Origin: Aeromicrobium yanjiei
GTDB taxonomy: Bacteria; Actinomycetota; Actinomycetes; Propionibacteriales; Nocardioidaceae
Length of the DNA stretch: 64,000 nucleotides
Assembly (NCBI RefSeq): GCF_009649075.1
Contig: NZ_CP045737.1
Coordinates: 1,612,001 to 1,676,000, forward strand
Direction of reading: 5' to 3'
Shown: piece by piece, positions 25,964 through 34,108 of the stretch
How the letters are laid out: each line of letters begins with the position of its first letter
Numbering within the stretch: position 1 is the first letter of the stretch
Translations under genes and position numbers: made by a program
The notes under the pieces: model-generated
Told to the model about the DNA's origin: nothing
What the model saw: only the letters and a program-made list of their open reading frames with translations
Databases searched by the model: none

Positions 25964-26281
25964 ATGGCGACGATTGCACCGCTGCCGCACCCGTCCATCG
26001 AGGACGTCGCACTGACCGACGTCCTGTTCGCGCTGAGCGACCCGGCGCGTCTGGAGATCGTGCGCGAGCTCGCGGACGGCCCGCTCGGGATGGCCGAGTG
26101 CGGGGCCACCAACCCCGACCTGCCCAAGTCGACCAAGTCGCACCTCATGAAGGTCCTGCGCGAGGCAGGCATCGTGCGCAACGAGCCCGACGGGCGGCGC
26201 CGGGTCGTGACCCTGCGACGTGACGAGCTCGACGCCGCGTTCCCGGGCCTGCTGGACTCGGTGCTGGGCGCCCGCGACTAA
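25964..26281 (+). CDS. ArsR-type helix-turn-helix repressor
   Basis: A 105-residue winged-helix protein: LFALSDPARLEIVRELADG is the classic ArsR start, KSTKSHLMKVLREAGIV the recognition helix region and RRVVTLRRDELD the wing. There are no metal-binding Cys pairs; the single Cys (AECGATNPDLP) lies before the recognition helix. It probably senses a small molecule or oxidant and controls the divergent MFS gene. Its stop overlaps the serB stop tail-to-tail. Confidence 0.9.
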   Translation: MATIAPLPHPSIEDVALTDVLFALSDPARLEIVRELADGPLGMAECGATNPDLPKSTKSHLMKVLREAGIVRNEPDGRRRVVTLRRDELDAAFPGLLDSVLGARD

Positions 26282-27489
26282 CCGGCGTCGGCGGCGTCCG
26301 CTGCCTCGACCTCCTCGCGCGTGATGCCGAGCAGGTAGATGATCGCGTCGAGGTAGGGGACGTTGACCGACGTCCTGGCCTGCTCCTGCACGAGCGGCTT
26401 GGCGTTGAATGCGATGCCGAGGCCCGAGGCGGCGAGCATGTCGAGGTCGTTGGCACCGTCGCCGATCGCGACGGTGTTCTTCACCGGGATGCGCGCGGCC
26501 TCGGCGAACGTGCGCAGCGCCTCGGCCTTGCCCGCGCGGTCCACGATGCGCCCCGAGATGCGGCCGGTCAGCCGCCCGTCGACGACCTCGAGATCGTTCG
26601 CGGCGTAGTAGTCGATGTCGAGCTCGGCCGCGATCTTCTCGATGATCTGGGTGAAGCCGCCACTCACGAGCGCGAACCGGTAGCCGAGGCGCTTGAGCGT
26701 ACGGATCATGGTGCGGGCGCCCGGCGCGTACGTCAGCGTGTCGTAGACCGCGTCCAGCGCGGACTCCTCGACGCCCTCGAGCAGCGCGACCCGGGCGATC
26801 AACGACTGGGCGAAGTCGAGCTCGCCGCGCATCGCGGACTCGGTGATCCGGGCGACCTCGTCCTCGCACCCCGCGTGGGCGGCGATCATCTCGATCACCT
26901 CGCCCTGGATCAGCGTCGAGTCCACGTCCATCACGACGAGGCGCTGGGCGTGGCGCAGGATGCCGTTCTCCTGCACCGCGACGTCCACGCCCTGCTCGTA
27001 CGCCACGGCGGCCAGGTCGGCCTGCAGCTGATCGGGGTCGGCGCCCGAGACCTCCATGCGGATCGCGGTGACGGGGTAGCGCGCCATGCGGACGATCCGG
27101 TCGATGTTGCCGCCGTCGTCCTTGATCCGCTGAGAGATCGCGGCCATCGCGGCCGGCTGCAGGGGAGCGCCCAGCACCACGACCTGGGACCGGCCGACGC
27201 GGCGGGGGCGGTTGTCGCCCGTCCCGTGCTCGACGCTGACCTCCAGCCCGAACGCGGCGCCGACCGAGTCGACCGTCGCGGCGAGGGCGTCGACGTCGGA
27301 CGGGACGGTCAGCAGGACGCTCAGGATGAGGCGTCCGCGGACGACGAGCTGCTCGACGTCGATCACCTCGACCCCGTAGGGCTGCAGATCGGCGAACAGG
27401 CGCGTCGTGACGCCGCTCTGGTCGGGACCGGTGAGGGTCACGAGGACGGTGGGGTCGGTGAAGTGCAGCGTGGGCACGGGATCGGTCAT
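26278..27489 (-). CDS. serB: phosphoserine phosphatase SerB
   Basis: The 403-residue protein has two N-terminal ACT-like domains (VLVTLTGPDQSGVTTRLF at the start; QVVVLGAPLQPAAMAAIS around residue 102) and a C-terminal HAD phosphatase: VVMDVDSTLIQGE carries the DxDST nucleophile, ALVSGGFTQ motif II and AIGDGANDLDML motif IV. It makes L-serine from phosphoserine. The ACT domains likely give serine feedback as in mycobacterial SerB2. Single gene, divergent from an ABC ATPase. Confidence 0.95.
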   Translation of the reverse strand: MTDPVPTLHFTDPTVLVTLTGPDQSGVTTRLFADLQPYGVEVIDVEQLVVRGRLILSVLLTVPSDVDALAATVDSVGAAFGLEVSVEHGTGDNRPRRVGRSQVVVLGAPLQPAAMAAISQRIKDDGGNIDRIVRMARYPVTAIRMEVSGADPDQLQADLAAVAYEQGVDVAVQENGILRHAQRLVVMDVDSTLIQGEVIEMIAAHAGCEDEVARITESAMRGELDFAQSLIARVALLEGVEESALDAVYDTLTYAPGARTMIRTLKRLGYRFALVSGGFTQIIEKIAAELDIDYYAANDLEVVDGRLTGRISGRIVDRAGKAEALRTFAEAARIPVKNTVAIGDGANDLDMLAASGLGIAFNAKPLVQEQARTSVNVPYLDAIIYLLGITREEVEAADAADAG

Positions 27490-27570
27490 CGCACCCGAGG
27501 CTATCGCTGAGCCTCACCGGGCTCGCGATAGGTTGACACCACCGCCCCGCACCGCCGACCAGGAGGGTTC

Positions 27571-28401
27571 ATGCCTGCAGCTTTCGAGCTCACCCACGTG
27601 AGTGTGGAGCGATCGGGCAAGGCGTTGCTGGACGACGTGAGCTGGACGGTCGGTGAAGGCGAGCGCTGGGTCGTGCTCGGTCCCAACGGAGCGGGCAAGA
27701 CGACCCTCCTGCAGGTCATCGGGGCCATGCTGCACCCGACCAAGGGCACCGTCGAGATCCTCGGCGACACGCTCGGCCAGGTCGCCGTCGCCGAGCTGCG
27801 CACCCGCATCGGCCACACCAGCACCAAGGTCGCCGACCGCATCCCCCCGGCCGAGTCCGTACGCGATGCGGTGCTGTCGGCCGCCCACGCGGTGACCGGG
27901 CGCTGGCACGAGGAGTACGACGAGGAGGACCTCGCCCGCGCGGAGCAGATCCTGGGCGAGTGGGGCGTCTCGGCGCTCGCGGGCCGGACCTTCGGCACGC
28001 TGTCCGAGGGTGAGCGCAAGCGCGTGCTGATCGCTCGCGCGCTCATGACCGACCCCGAGCTGCTGCTCCTCGACGAGCCGGGCGCAGGACTCGACCTCGG
28101 TGCGCGCGAGGACCTGCTGGCGAGCCTCGAGATGCTCTCCCGCGCCGACGACTCACCCGTGCTGGTGATGGTGTCGCACCACGTCGAGGAGATCCCGGTC
28201 GGGTTCACCCACGTGCTGCTGATGCGCGACGGCAAGGTCGTCGCGCAGGGCCCGCTGGAGACGACCCTGACAGCGGACAATCTCGGCGTCACCTTCGGCC
28301 AGCGCATCGCGCTGGACCGCGCGGGTGGACGCTATGCGGCTCGTCGGGCAGCATACGGACGACGCGCCGACCGAAGCCACCAGACAGGGGACACCGCATG
28401 A
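27571..28401 (+). CDS. ABC transporter ATP-binding protein (stand-alone)
   Basis: A 276-residue ABC ATPase: Walker A GPNGAGKTTL, signature LSEGERKRVLIAR, Walker B LLLLDEPGAGLDL (G instead of the usual T in DEPT), switch His in VSHHVEEIP. There is no permease gene next to it; instead an NfeD-like and an SPFH gene follow with overlapping ends. An AGGAGGG lies about 7 nt before the ATG. The C-terminus is rich in Arg (RRAAYGRRADRS). Partner and role unknown. Confidence 0.85.
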   Translation: MPAAFELTHVSVERSGKALLDDVSWTVGEGERWVVLGPNGAGKTTLLQVIGAMLHPTKGTVEILGDTLGQVAVAELRTRIGHTSTKVADRIPPAESVRDAVLSAAHAVTGRWHEEYDEEDLARAEQILGEWGVSALAGRTFGTLSEGERKRVLIARALMTDPELLLLDEPGAGLDLGAREDLLASLEMLSRADDSPVLVMVSHHVEEIPVGFTHVLLMRDGKVVAQGPLETTLTADNLGVTFGQRIALDRAGGRYAARRAAYGRRADRSHQTGDTA

Positions 28402-28847
28402 TCGACTGGATGCAGGAGCACGCCTGGGCGACCTGGCTCGGGCTGGCCGTGGTCCTGGCGCTCATCGAGCTCGTGAGCCTCGACCTGGTCCTGCTGATGT
28501 TCGCGATCGGGGCCCTGTCGGCCGCTGTCGTCGCGGCGGTCGGTGGCCCGGTCTGGCTCGCGATCGTCGTGTTCGCACTCGTGTCGGTGATGCTGCTGTT
28601 CCTGGTCCGTCCGCCCGTCGTCGAGAAGCTGCACGCCGGGCCGACCCTGAAGACCGGTCCCGAGGCGCTGGTCGGCGCGACCGGCATCGTGGTCGAGCCC
28701 GTCACCCCGCTGGACGGACGCATCCTGTTGCGCGGTGAGATCTGGTCGGCTCGCGCGATGGACGACGCTGCGTACGAGACCGGCCACCACGTCCTTGTCA
28801 CCCAGATCGACGGCGCCACCGCCGTCGTCACCTCCAAGGAGATCTGA
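28398..28847 (+). CDS. NfeD-like membrane protein
   Basis: A 149-residue protein with three N-terminal TM helices (residues about 10-75, including LGLAVVLALIELVSLDLVLLM) and a C-terminal OB-fold beta-barrel (ALVGATGIVVEPVTPLDGRILLRGEIWSARA). This is the NfeD short form, which acts with SPFH/stomatin-like proteins in membrane microdomains. The ATG overlaps the ABC gene stop and its stop overlaps the SPFH start by 1 base (TGATG). Confidence 0.9.
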   Translation: MIDWMQEHAWATWLGLAVVLALIELVSLDLVLLMFAIGALSAAVVAAVGGPVWLAIVVFALVSVMLLFLVRPPVVEKLHAGPTLKTGPEALVGATGIVVEPVTPLDGRILLRGEIWSARAMDDAAYETGHHVLVTQIDGATAVVTSKEI

Positions 28848-29959
28848 TGTCAGCAGCACTCATCGTGCTCATCCTGCTCGCCGTCCTGGCGATCGTGGTC
28901 GTCTCCATGACGGTCAAGATCGTGCCCCAGGCGCGATCGGGGATTGTCGAGCGATTCGGCAAGTACCGCACGACCCTGTCGGCCGGCCTCAACATCGTCG
29001 TGCCGTTCATCGACAAGGTCCGCTACGTGATCGACCTGCGCGAGCAGGTCGTCTCGTTCCCGCCGCAGCCGGTCATCACCGAGGACAACCTCGTGGTCTC
29101 GATCGACACGGTCATCTACTTCCAGGTGACCGACCCGGTCGCCGCGACGTACGAGATCGCCAACTACATCCAGGCGATCGAGCAGCTCACCATGACGACG
29201 CTGCGCAACATCACCGGTGGCATGACGCTGGAGCACGCGCTGACCAGCCGTGACCAGATCAACTCCGGCCTGCGCGGCGAGCTGGACTCCGCGACCGGCA
29301 AGTGGGGCATCCGCGTCAACCGGGTCGAGCTCAAGGGCATCGACCCGCCGCCGTCGATCATCGACGCGATGGAGCAGCAGATGCGCGCCGAGCGCAACAA
29401 GCGTGCCGCGATCCTCACGGCCGAGGGCGAGCGCCAGTCCGCGATCCTGACCGCCGAGGGCGACAAGCAGTCGGCCATCCTGACCGCCGAGGGCCAGCGC
29501 CAGGCGCAGATCCTCACCGCTCAGGCCGACCGGCAGGCGCAGATCCTGCGCTCGCAGGGTGAGGCCCAGGCCATCCAGACGGTCTTCCAGGCCATCCACG
29601 ACGGCAACCCGGACCAGAAGCTGCTGTCCTACCAGTACCTGCAGATGCTGCCGAAGATCGCCGAGGGCGACAACGCCACGACGTGGATCATCCCCGCCGA
29701 GCTCACCAAGGCGCTCGGCACGCTGGGCGGCACGATCGGCTCGATCCCCGTCGACGGTGGCGGCAGCAAGACCCGCGTGGACTACGACGCGTCGATCGAG
29801 GACGACGTCGCAGCCGACACCGCGGCGACCAACGAGGCGGTCCAGGAGGCGCTGGACGCGGCCAAGGCGGCGGAGAACCCGGCGACCACTGCCGCGGACC
29901 TGCCGTCGCAGGAGGAGCCCCCGCCGCCGCCCCCCGCGGGCGGGACTCCGCAGGCCTGA
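28847..29959 (+). CDS. SPFH/Band 7 (stomatin-like) protein
   Basis: The 370-residue protein has an N-terminal TM (ALIVLILLAVLAIVVVSMTV), the SPFH domain (RSGIVERFGKYRTTLSAGLN ... VVSFPPQPVITEDNLVVSIDTVIYFQV) and a coiled-coil region at about residues 190-245 with near-perfect repeats of AILTAEG-R/D-Q-S. The tail is acidic and ends in a proline-rich stretch (QEEPPPPPPAGG). It would form oligomeric membrane scaffolds with NfeD, possibly controlling membrane protease or lipid organisation. Confidence 0.93.
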   Translation: MSAALIVLILLAVLAIVVVSMTVKIVPQARSGIVERFGKYRTTLSAGLNIVVPFIDKVRYVIDLREQVVSFPPQPVITEDNLVVSIDTVIYFQVTDPVAATYEIANYIQAIEQLTMTTLRNITGGMTLEHALTSRDQINSGLRGELDSATGKWGIRVNRVELKGIDPPPSIIDAMEQQMRAERNKRAAILTAEGERQSAILTAEGDKQSAILTAEGQRQAQILTAQADRQAQILRSQGEAQAIQTVFQAIHDGNPDQKLLSYQYLQMLPKIAEGDNATTWIIPAELTKALGTLGGTIGSIPVDGGGSKTRVDYDASIEDDVAADTAATNEAVQEALDAAKAAENPATTAADLPSQEEPPPPPPAGGTPQA

Positions 29960-30006
29960 CACCGGCTGGGCGAGGCGTTCTGTGCAGACGCGCGGATACT
30001 GAAGAG

Positions 30007-30054
30007 GTGACCGCGTGCACGCAGGACTCCTCGCCCGACCGGGTGCGCCCGTGA
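30007..30054 (+). CDS. possible short upstream open frame (15 aa)
   Basis: GATACT (29995-30000) followed by six bases and a GTG opens a 15-codon frame (VTACTQDSSPDRVRP) ending at 30054, 7 nt before the transglycosylase ATG and out of frame with it. By the leaderless pattern seen elsewhere this GTG would be the 5' end of the mRNA. It may be a leader peptide or simply an untranslated leader. Confidence 0.3.
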   Translation: MTACTQDSSPDRVRP

Positions 30055-30061
30055 GCGCGCC

Positions 30062-30877
30062 ATGAAAAGGGTCGAGTCCAACGGGGACCGCTCGACGAAC
30101 GGCCTGCTGCTCGCACTGAGCGGCGTCCTGGTCGTCGCGGCCGCGCTCATCGCGGTCTCGGCGCTGACAGTGGGCACCGACGACGTCCCGGACCGCTCCA
30201 CCGGGCAGCCTCCGGTCACGCAGCAGCTCCCGGCACCGACAGCGACACCGACCACCACGATGGCTCCGGTCCAGCCGGCCGACGAGGCCGTCAGGCCCGA
30301 GCCGGCCCGCGTCCGCTCGGGCGTCGCCCCGGCCTGGGTGGACCGGATCGCGGCGGGCACCGGGATCGGGCCGGTGGCCGTGGAGGCGTACGGCGCGGCG
30401 TCGCTGCGCCTGGCCAGGGAACGGCCCGCGTGCCGGTTGGGCTGGACGACCCTCGCGGGCATCGGCGCGGTCGAGTCGGGCCACGGCACCGAGGGCGGTT
30501 CCCGGCTGCGCACCGACGGGACCACGACCCGCAAGATCCTCGGGCCCGCGCTCGACGGCACGGCAGGCAACGGGAGCATCCGCTCGGACCGGGACTCCGC
30601 GCGCCTGCACGGTGACGCGCAGTGGGACCACGCGATGGGACCCATGCAGTTCATCCCGTCCACGTGGCAGCGCTGGCGCTCAGACGGCAACCGCGACGGG
30701 GTCGCGGACCCGCACAACATCTTCGACGCGGCCTACGCGGCCGGTCGATACCTGTGCGCGTCCGGCGGTGACATGACGACCGGCCCGGGGTGGACCCGGG
30801 CGGTGTTCTCCTACAACCACTCCGACGCGTACGTCCTCAGCGTCCTGGCCCGGGCCAACCGCTACGCAGGCGACTGA
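30062..30877 (+). CDS. lytic murein transglycosylase
   Basis: The 271-residue protein has an N-terminal TM/signal anchor (LLLALSGVLVVAAALIAVSAL), a Pro/Thr-rich linker (about 45-85), then an SLT-like domain: TLAGIGAVESGHGTEGGS has the catalytic Glu in AVESGHG, DHAMGPMQFIPSTWQRW the MGPMQF motif, and FSYNHSDAYV the C-terminal motif. It cleaves peptidoglycan glycan strands outside the cytoplasmic membrane, like the MltB/RipA-partner type of actinobacteria. Followed by a strong hairpin. Confidence 0.92.
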   Translation: MKRVESNGDRSTNGLLLALSGVLVVAAALIAVSALTVGTDDVPDRSTGQPPVTQQLPAPTATPTTTMAPVQPADEAVRPEPARVRSGVAPAWVDRIAAGTGIGPVAVEAYGAASLRLARERPACRLGWTTLAGIGAVESGHGTEGGSRLRTDGTTTRKILGPALDGTAGNGSIRSDRDSARLHGDAQWDHAMGPMQFIPSTWQRWRSDGNRDGVADPHNIFDAAYAAGRYLCASGGDMTTGPGWTRAVFSYNHSDAYVLSVLARANRYAGD

Positions 30878-30891
30878 CCCCGGGCCCGACA

Positions 30892-30969
30892 ACCCAGCCC
30901 AGATTTGCGGACTCCTGCACGGTTCCGCCCCTCCGGGGCGGTGCAGAACTCCGCAGATCTGGGCTGGGT
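30892..30969. terminator. large hairpin between convergent genes
   Basis: ACCCAGCCCAGAT (30892-30904) pairs perfectly with 30957-30969, then TGCGGA/TCCGCA, CTGCAC/GTGCAG and CCGCCCC/GGGGCGG continue the stem to a 2-base loop centre at about 30932. The total is a nearly continuous 78-base hairpin. There is no T-run, as usual in actinobacteria. It would terminate both the transglycosylase and PEBP transcripts. Confidence 0.75.
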
Positions 30970-30979
30970 GGGGGGACGG

Positions 30980-31507
30980 TCAGTGGGCGTACGTGCCGTG
31001 GATGATCGCGCGACCCAGCGTCTTGAACGCCAGGTTGAAGCCGACGACCGCGGGGGAGACGGACGAGTCGACGCCCAGCGTCTCCTCGCCCACCGCGTGG
31101 ACCACGAAGAAGTAGCGGTGGACCTGATCGCCCTCCGGCGGCGCCGCGCCGGTGAAGCCGAGGCCGCCACCGTCGTTGCGCACGTGGAACGCGTTGCCGG
31201 GCAGGGTGTCGTCGGAGGCGCCGGCGCCCGCGGCGAGCTCGGTCACGTCGGCGGGGATGTCGACGGCGACCCAGTGCCAGAAGCCGGACACCGTCGGCGC
31301 GTCGGGATCGAAGCACGTGACGACGTACGACTTGGTGCCCTCCGGGGCGCCGCTCCACGACAGCTGCGGCGACGTGTCGCCGGCGGCGCCGACCTGGTCG
31401 TCCTTGAGGGGCTGGCCGTCCGTCACGTCGTCACTCTTCACGGTGAACGAGGCGACGGCGGGCAGCAGCGGGTACGGATCGGGTGTGACGGGGCGTTCGA
31501 GGCTCAT
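30980..31507 (-). CDS. YbhB/YbcL-type PEBP family protein
   Basis: A 175-residue phosphatidylethanolamine-binding-like protein: [38 protein letters not shown] with the ligand-site DPDAP, and [21 protein letters not shown] with the GxxGY-like loop and HRYFF motif. No signal peptide. Function in bacteria is poorly defined. Its ATG is only 18 bases from the divergent TrmH-family start, and the two appear to share the -10 region. Confidence 0.92.
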   Translation of the reverse strand: MSLERPVTPDPYPLLPAVASFTVKSDDVTDGQPLKDDQVGAAGDTSPQLSWSGAPEGTKSYVVTCFDPDAPTVSGFWHWVAVDIPADVTELAAGAGASDDTLPGNAFHVRNDGGGLGFTGAAPPEGDQVHRYFFVVHAVGEETLGVDSSVSPAVVGFNLAFKTLGRAIIHGTYAH

Positions 31508-31513
31508 GGTCGA

Positions 31514-31520
31514 TAGGCTA
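31514..31520. promoter_or_regulatory. shared bidirectional -10 element (TAGGCTA)
   Basis: On the plus strand TAGGCT (31514-31519) is six bases before the RNA methyltransferase GTG. On the minus strand the same bases read TAGCCT (31520-31515), seven bases before the PEBP ATG. The whole intergenic space is 18 bases, so two leaderless transcripts would start within it facing away from each other. Confidence 0.5.
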
Positions 31521-31525
31521 ACGCG

Positions 31526-32332
31526 GTGGCTGCGATCGTACGATTGGACGACCTCGATGATCCGCGACTCCGGGACTACGTCGACCTGCGCGACGTCCAG
31601 CTGCGGCTGCAGCTGGAGTCCGAGCGCGGTCTGTTCCTGGCCGAGGGGGAGAAGGTCGTGCGGCGCGCGGTCGAGTCCGGGCACCGGCCCCGCTCGTTCC
31701 TGATGTCGCCGCGCTGGCTCGACGGCCTCGCCGACATCCTCGACGCCACCGACGCGCCGTGCTTCGTGCTCGACGACGCCGCGATCGAGAAGCTCACGGG
31801 ATTCCACGTGCACCGCGGGGCGCTCGCCGCCCTCGAGCGTCCCGACCTCCCGTCGCCCGAGCAGGTGCTGGCGGACGCCCGCCGGGTCGTGGTGGTCGAG
31901 GACCTGGCCGACCACACCAACGTGGGCGCGATCTTCCGCAGCGTCGCGGCGCTGGGCTTCGACGCCGTGCTGCTCTCGCCGCGGTGCGCGGACCCGCTCT
32001 ACCGCCGGGCCATCAAGGTCTCGATGGGATCGGTGTTCTGGCTGCCGTACGCCCGCGTGGACGACTGGTACACCGCCCCGGACCTGCTGCGCGCCGCGGG
32101 CTACACGACGTACGCGATGACGCTCGCCGACGACAGCGTGCCGATCGACGAGGTGGACCACGACGTCGAGCGTCTGGCGCTGGTCGTGGGATCCGAGGGC
32201 CACGGTCTGAGCGCGCGGTGGGAGCAGGGGGCGGACCACCGCGTCACGATCCCCATGGCGGCGCAGATCGACTCGCTCAACGTCGCGTCGTCCGTCGCTG
32301 TCGCGTGCTGGGAGCTGCGCGCCCGCGCCTAG
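31526..32332 (+). CDS. TrmH/SpoU-family RNA 2'-O-methyltransferase
   Basis: The 268-residue protein has an N-terminal L30-like substrate-binding part ([17 protein letters not shown]) and the SPOUT knot: [22 protein letters not shown] (motif 1), [13 protein letters not shown] (motif 2) and [22 protein letters not shown] (motif 3; normally IPM..xxxSLNVxxA). It methylates tRNA or rRNA with SAM. GTG start with TAGGCT six bases upstream. Overlaps the DUF5343 gene stop tail-to-tail. Confidence 0.93.
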   Translation: MAAIVRLDDLDDPRLRDYVDLRDVQLRLQLESERGLFLAEGEKVVRRAVESGHRPRSFLMSPRWLDGLADILDATDAPCFVLDDAAIEKLTGFHVHRGALAALERPDLPSPEQVLADARRVVVVEDLADHTNVGAIFRSVAALGFDAVLLSPRCADPLYRRAIKVSMGSVFWLPYARVDDWYTAPDLLRAAGYTTYAMTLADDSVPIDEVDHDVERLALVVGSEGHGLSARWEQGADHRVTIPMAAQIDSLNVASSVAVACWELRARA

Positions 32333-33237
32333 GTGTCCTGGGTGTCCTGGGTGTCGAGTGCGCGGCCGATGAGCGCCAGCGCTGCTGCGACGACCTCCGC
32401 GACATAGACGACGGTCTCCTCCGAGGTCGGCGTGTAGAACGTCGGGTGCGCGCAGTCGTCGCGGCGCTGGAGCAGGATGCCCAGGTCGTCGACCTCGGCG
32501 AGATCGACGAGGCCGAGCTGCGACAGCATCTCCAGCAGGAGCTCGCCGCTGGTGTGCATCGAGAGGTCCTCGACGGTCGTGCCCTTCCAGGAGGGGCGGA
32601 CCGCGCGCACCGCGCCGAACTCGTCGGCCGCGAGGATCGTCAGCGCGGTCGCGGCGAAGGCGTTCCACACCGAGACGTGCGCGGGGCGGTGCAGCTCGTG
32701 GCTGAGGCACTCCAGGGCCTCGCTGTGCGCCGCGGTGAGGCGTCGCATCGCGGTCAGCCGCTCGCGGGCGGTGAGCTTGATCGTCCCCGACGGCTGCTGC
32801 TGGGTGGGCACGAGGACCGTCACGGTGAAGTCGGAGTGCTCGCACAGCACCAGGAAGCACTCGGCGGTGCGGGCGATGTGGTGCTCGGCGTACTCGGTGT
32901 GCCGGCGGATGACCCGGGCGAGGGCCTCTGCCGGCTGGTCGTAGGCGTCGTTGAAGCGCTGGAACAGCGGCGCGTACGCCGACCGCACCGCGGTCGCGAG
33001 GACGACGGCGGACTGGTCGGGGCGGCGGTAGCGGCTCCAGATGATCGTGGGGCGGCCGGCGCCGTCGATGAAGCCCAGGGCTCGCAGGAGCCCGACCATG
33101 TGGATGCCCTCGCCCTCCGGGAGGCCGTTGGCCTCGAGGAATTGCCCGGTGACCTTGCGGGGGACGGTGGCCGAGCGGATCGTGCGCAGCACGATCGGGA
33201 TCGACGACGGGACCGTCGTGTGTGGCATCCCTGCCAT
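32329..33237 (-). CDS. DUF5343-like protein
   Basis: A 302-residue protein whose first 150 residues ([27 protein letters not shown] ... LLRALGFID) look like the winged-helix-type DUF5343 domain. The rest is helical, and the C-terminus ends in a small tandem repeat (DTQDTQDT). I chose the ATG at 33237 because GGAGGG lies 4-5 nt upstream. Function unknown; no membrane segment. It is downstream of and co-directional with peptide deformylase, 86 nt away. Confidence 0.78.
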   Translation of the reverse strand: MAGMPHTTVPSSIPIVLRTIRSATVPRKVTGQFLEANGLPEGEGIHMVGLLRALGFIDGAGRPTIIWSRYRRPDQSAVVLATAVRSAYAPLFQRFNDAYDQPAEALARVIRRHTEYAEHHIARTAECFLVLCEHSDFTVTVLVPTQQQPSGTIKLTARERLTAMRRLTAAHSEALECLSHELHRPAHVSVWNAFAATALTILAADEFGAVRAVRPSWKGTTVEDLSMHTSGELLLEMLSQLGLVDLAEVDDLGILLQRRDDCAHPTFYTPTSEETVVYVAEVVAAALALIGRALDTQDTQDT

Positions 33238-33323
33238 CGATCCCTCCTTCATTCGTCCGGACCCAAATCTACCGGGCGGCACCCACAGATCACGCAGCCC
33301 GGCGTCGCCGCCGAGCGGTGGGT

Positions 33324-33932
33324 TCAGTCCTCGTCGTCGTCGTCGACGAGGATCGTGACGGGCCAGTCGTCGGGGTAGTTGTCGGCCAGCTCCTGGTGCT
33401 GCTTGTAGAGCTTCTTGCGCGCCCGCTCGGGGACGCGGTCGCCGAACACGGTGCCGAAGAGGTGATCGGTCTCGTGCTGCAGGCAGCGGGCCAGGAGACC
33501 GGTGCCGTGGAACTCGACCGGCTCGCCGTTCTCGTCCTGACCGGTCACGTGGGCGACGTCGGGGCGGGCGCACGACGTGAAGGCGCCGGGGAGCGACAGG
33601 CAGCCCTCGTCCTCGTCCTCGAGGTGGCGGTCCTTGCCCTCGGGCAGCGTGAGGACGGGGTTGCACACCACGCCGCGGACGATGTTGTCGTCGCCGTCGG
33701 GGCAGTCGAACACGAAGACCTTGAGATCGACGCCGACCTGGTTGGCGGCCAGGCCCACGCCGCGGGCTGCGTACATCGTGGCGACCATGTCGGCGACCAG
33801 GGTTCGCAGCTCGTCGTCGAAGACCGTCACGTCGGCGAGCTCATGGTGCATGACCGGCGTCCCCCAGCGGGTGATGGGCAGGACGGAGCCTCCCTCGGGC
33901 AGGGGACGGGACTGGGAGGCGAGGCTTGACAC
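33324..33932 (-). CDS. def: peptide deformylase
   Basis: A 202-residue deformylase with all three motifs: GVGLAANQVG (motif I, GxGxAAxQ), EGCLSLPG (motif II with Cys ligand) and CLQHETDHLFG (motif III, HExxH with two His ligands). It removes formyl groups from nascent proteins. The GTG start has AAGGAG about 10 nt upstream. A highly acidic tail (VDDDDED) is unusual. A C-terminal extension of about 35 residues beyond motif III is as in other actinobacterial enzymes. Confidence 0.95.
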   Translation of the reverse strand: MSSLASQSRPLPEGGSVLPITRWGTPVMHHELADVTVFDDELRTLVADMVATMYAARGVGLAANQVGVDLKVFVFDCPDGDDNIVRGVVCNPVLTLPEGKDRHLEDEDEGCLSLPGAFTSCARPDVAHVTGQDENGEPVEFHGTGLLARCLQHETDHLFGTVFGDRVPERARKKLYKQHQELADNYPDDWPVTILVDDDDED

Positions 33933-34020
33933 GTGGACGGGGCTCCTTGGGTTCGGTGGCCCAAGGTTATCCGGCTGGCGACCCGGCCCGAGGTGCTGGC
34001 CCCCCGGGCCCGAGGTGGAA

Positions 34021-34026
34021 TACGAT
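34021..34026 (+). promoter_or_regulatory. -10 candidate of the acyl-CoA dehydrogenase pair
   Basis: TACGAT lies 83 bases before the GTG at 34109, with a palindromic region immediately downstream (34032-34069) that could be an operator near the transcription start. Confidence 0.4.
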
Positions 34027-34031
34027 GGTCA

Positions 34032-34069
34032 CCCCGACCGCGTAACTCCCAGTTACATGGTCGTCGGGG
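34032..34069. promoter_or_regulatory. nested inverted repeat upstream of the acyl-CoA dehydrogenase pair
   Basis: Outer arms CCCCGAC (34032-34038) and GTCGGGG (34063-34069) enclose the palindrome GTAACT-CCC-AGTTAC (34042-34056). Palindromes ending GTAAC/GTTAC are common TetR-type operators of fatty-acid genes; no TetR gene is adjacent. It could equally be a 5' leader hairpin. Confidence 0.4.
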
Positions 34070-34108
34070 CGGGCATGCTCGCCCGCACACACACTTCGAG
34101 GAGTTCTT

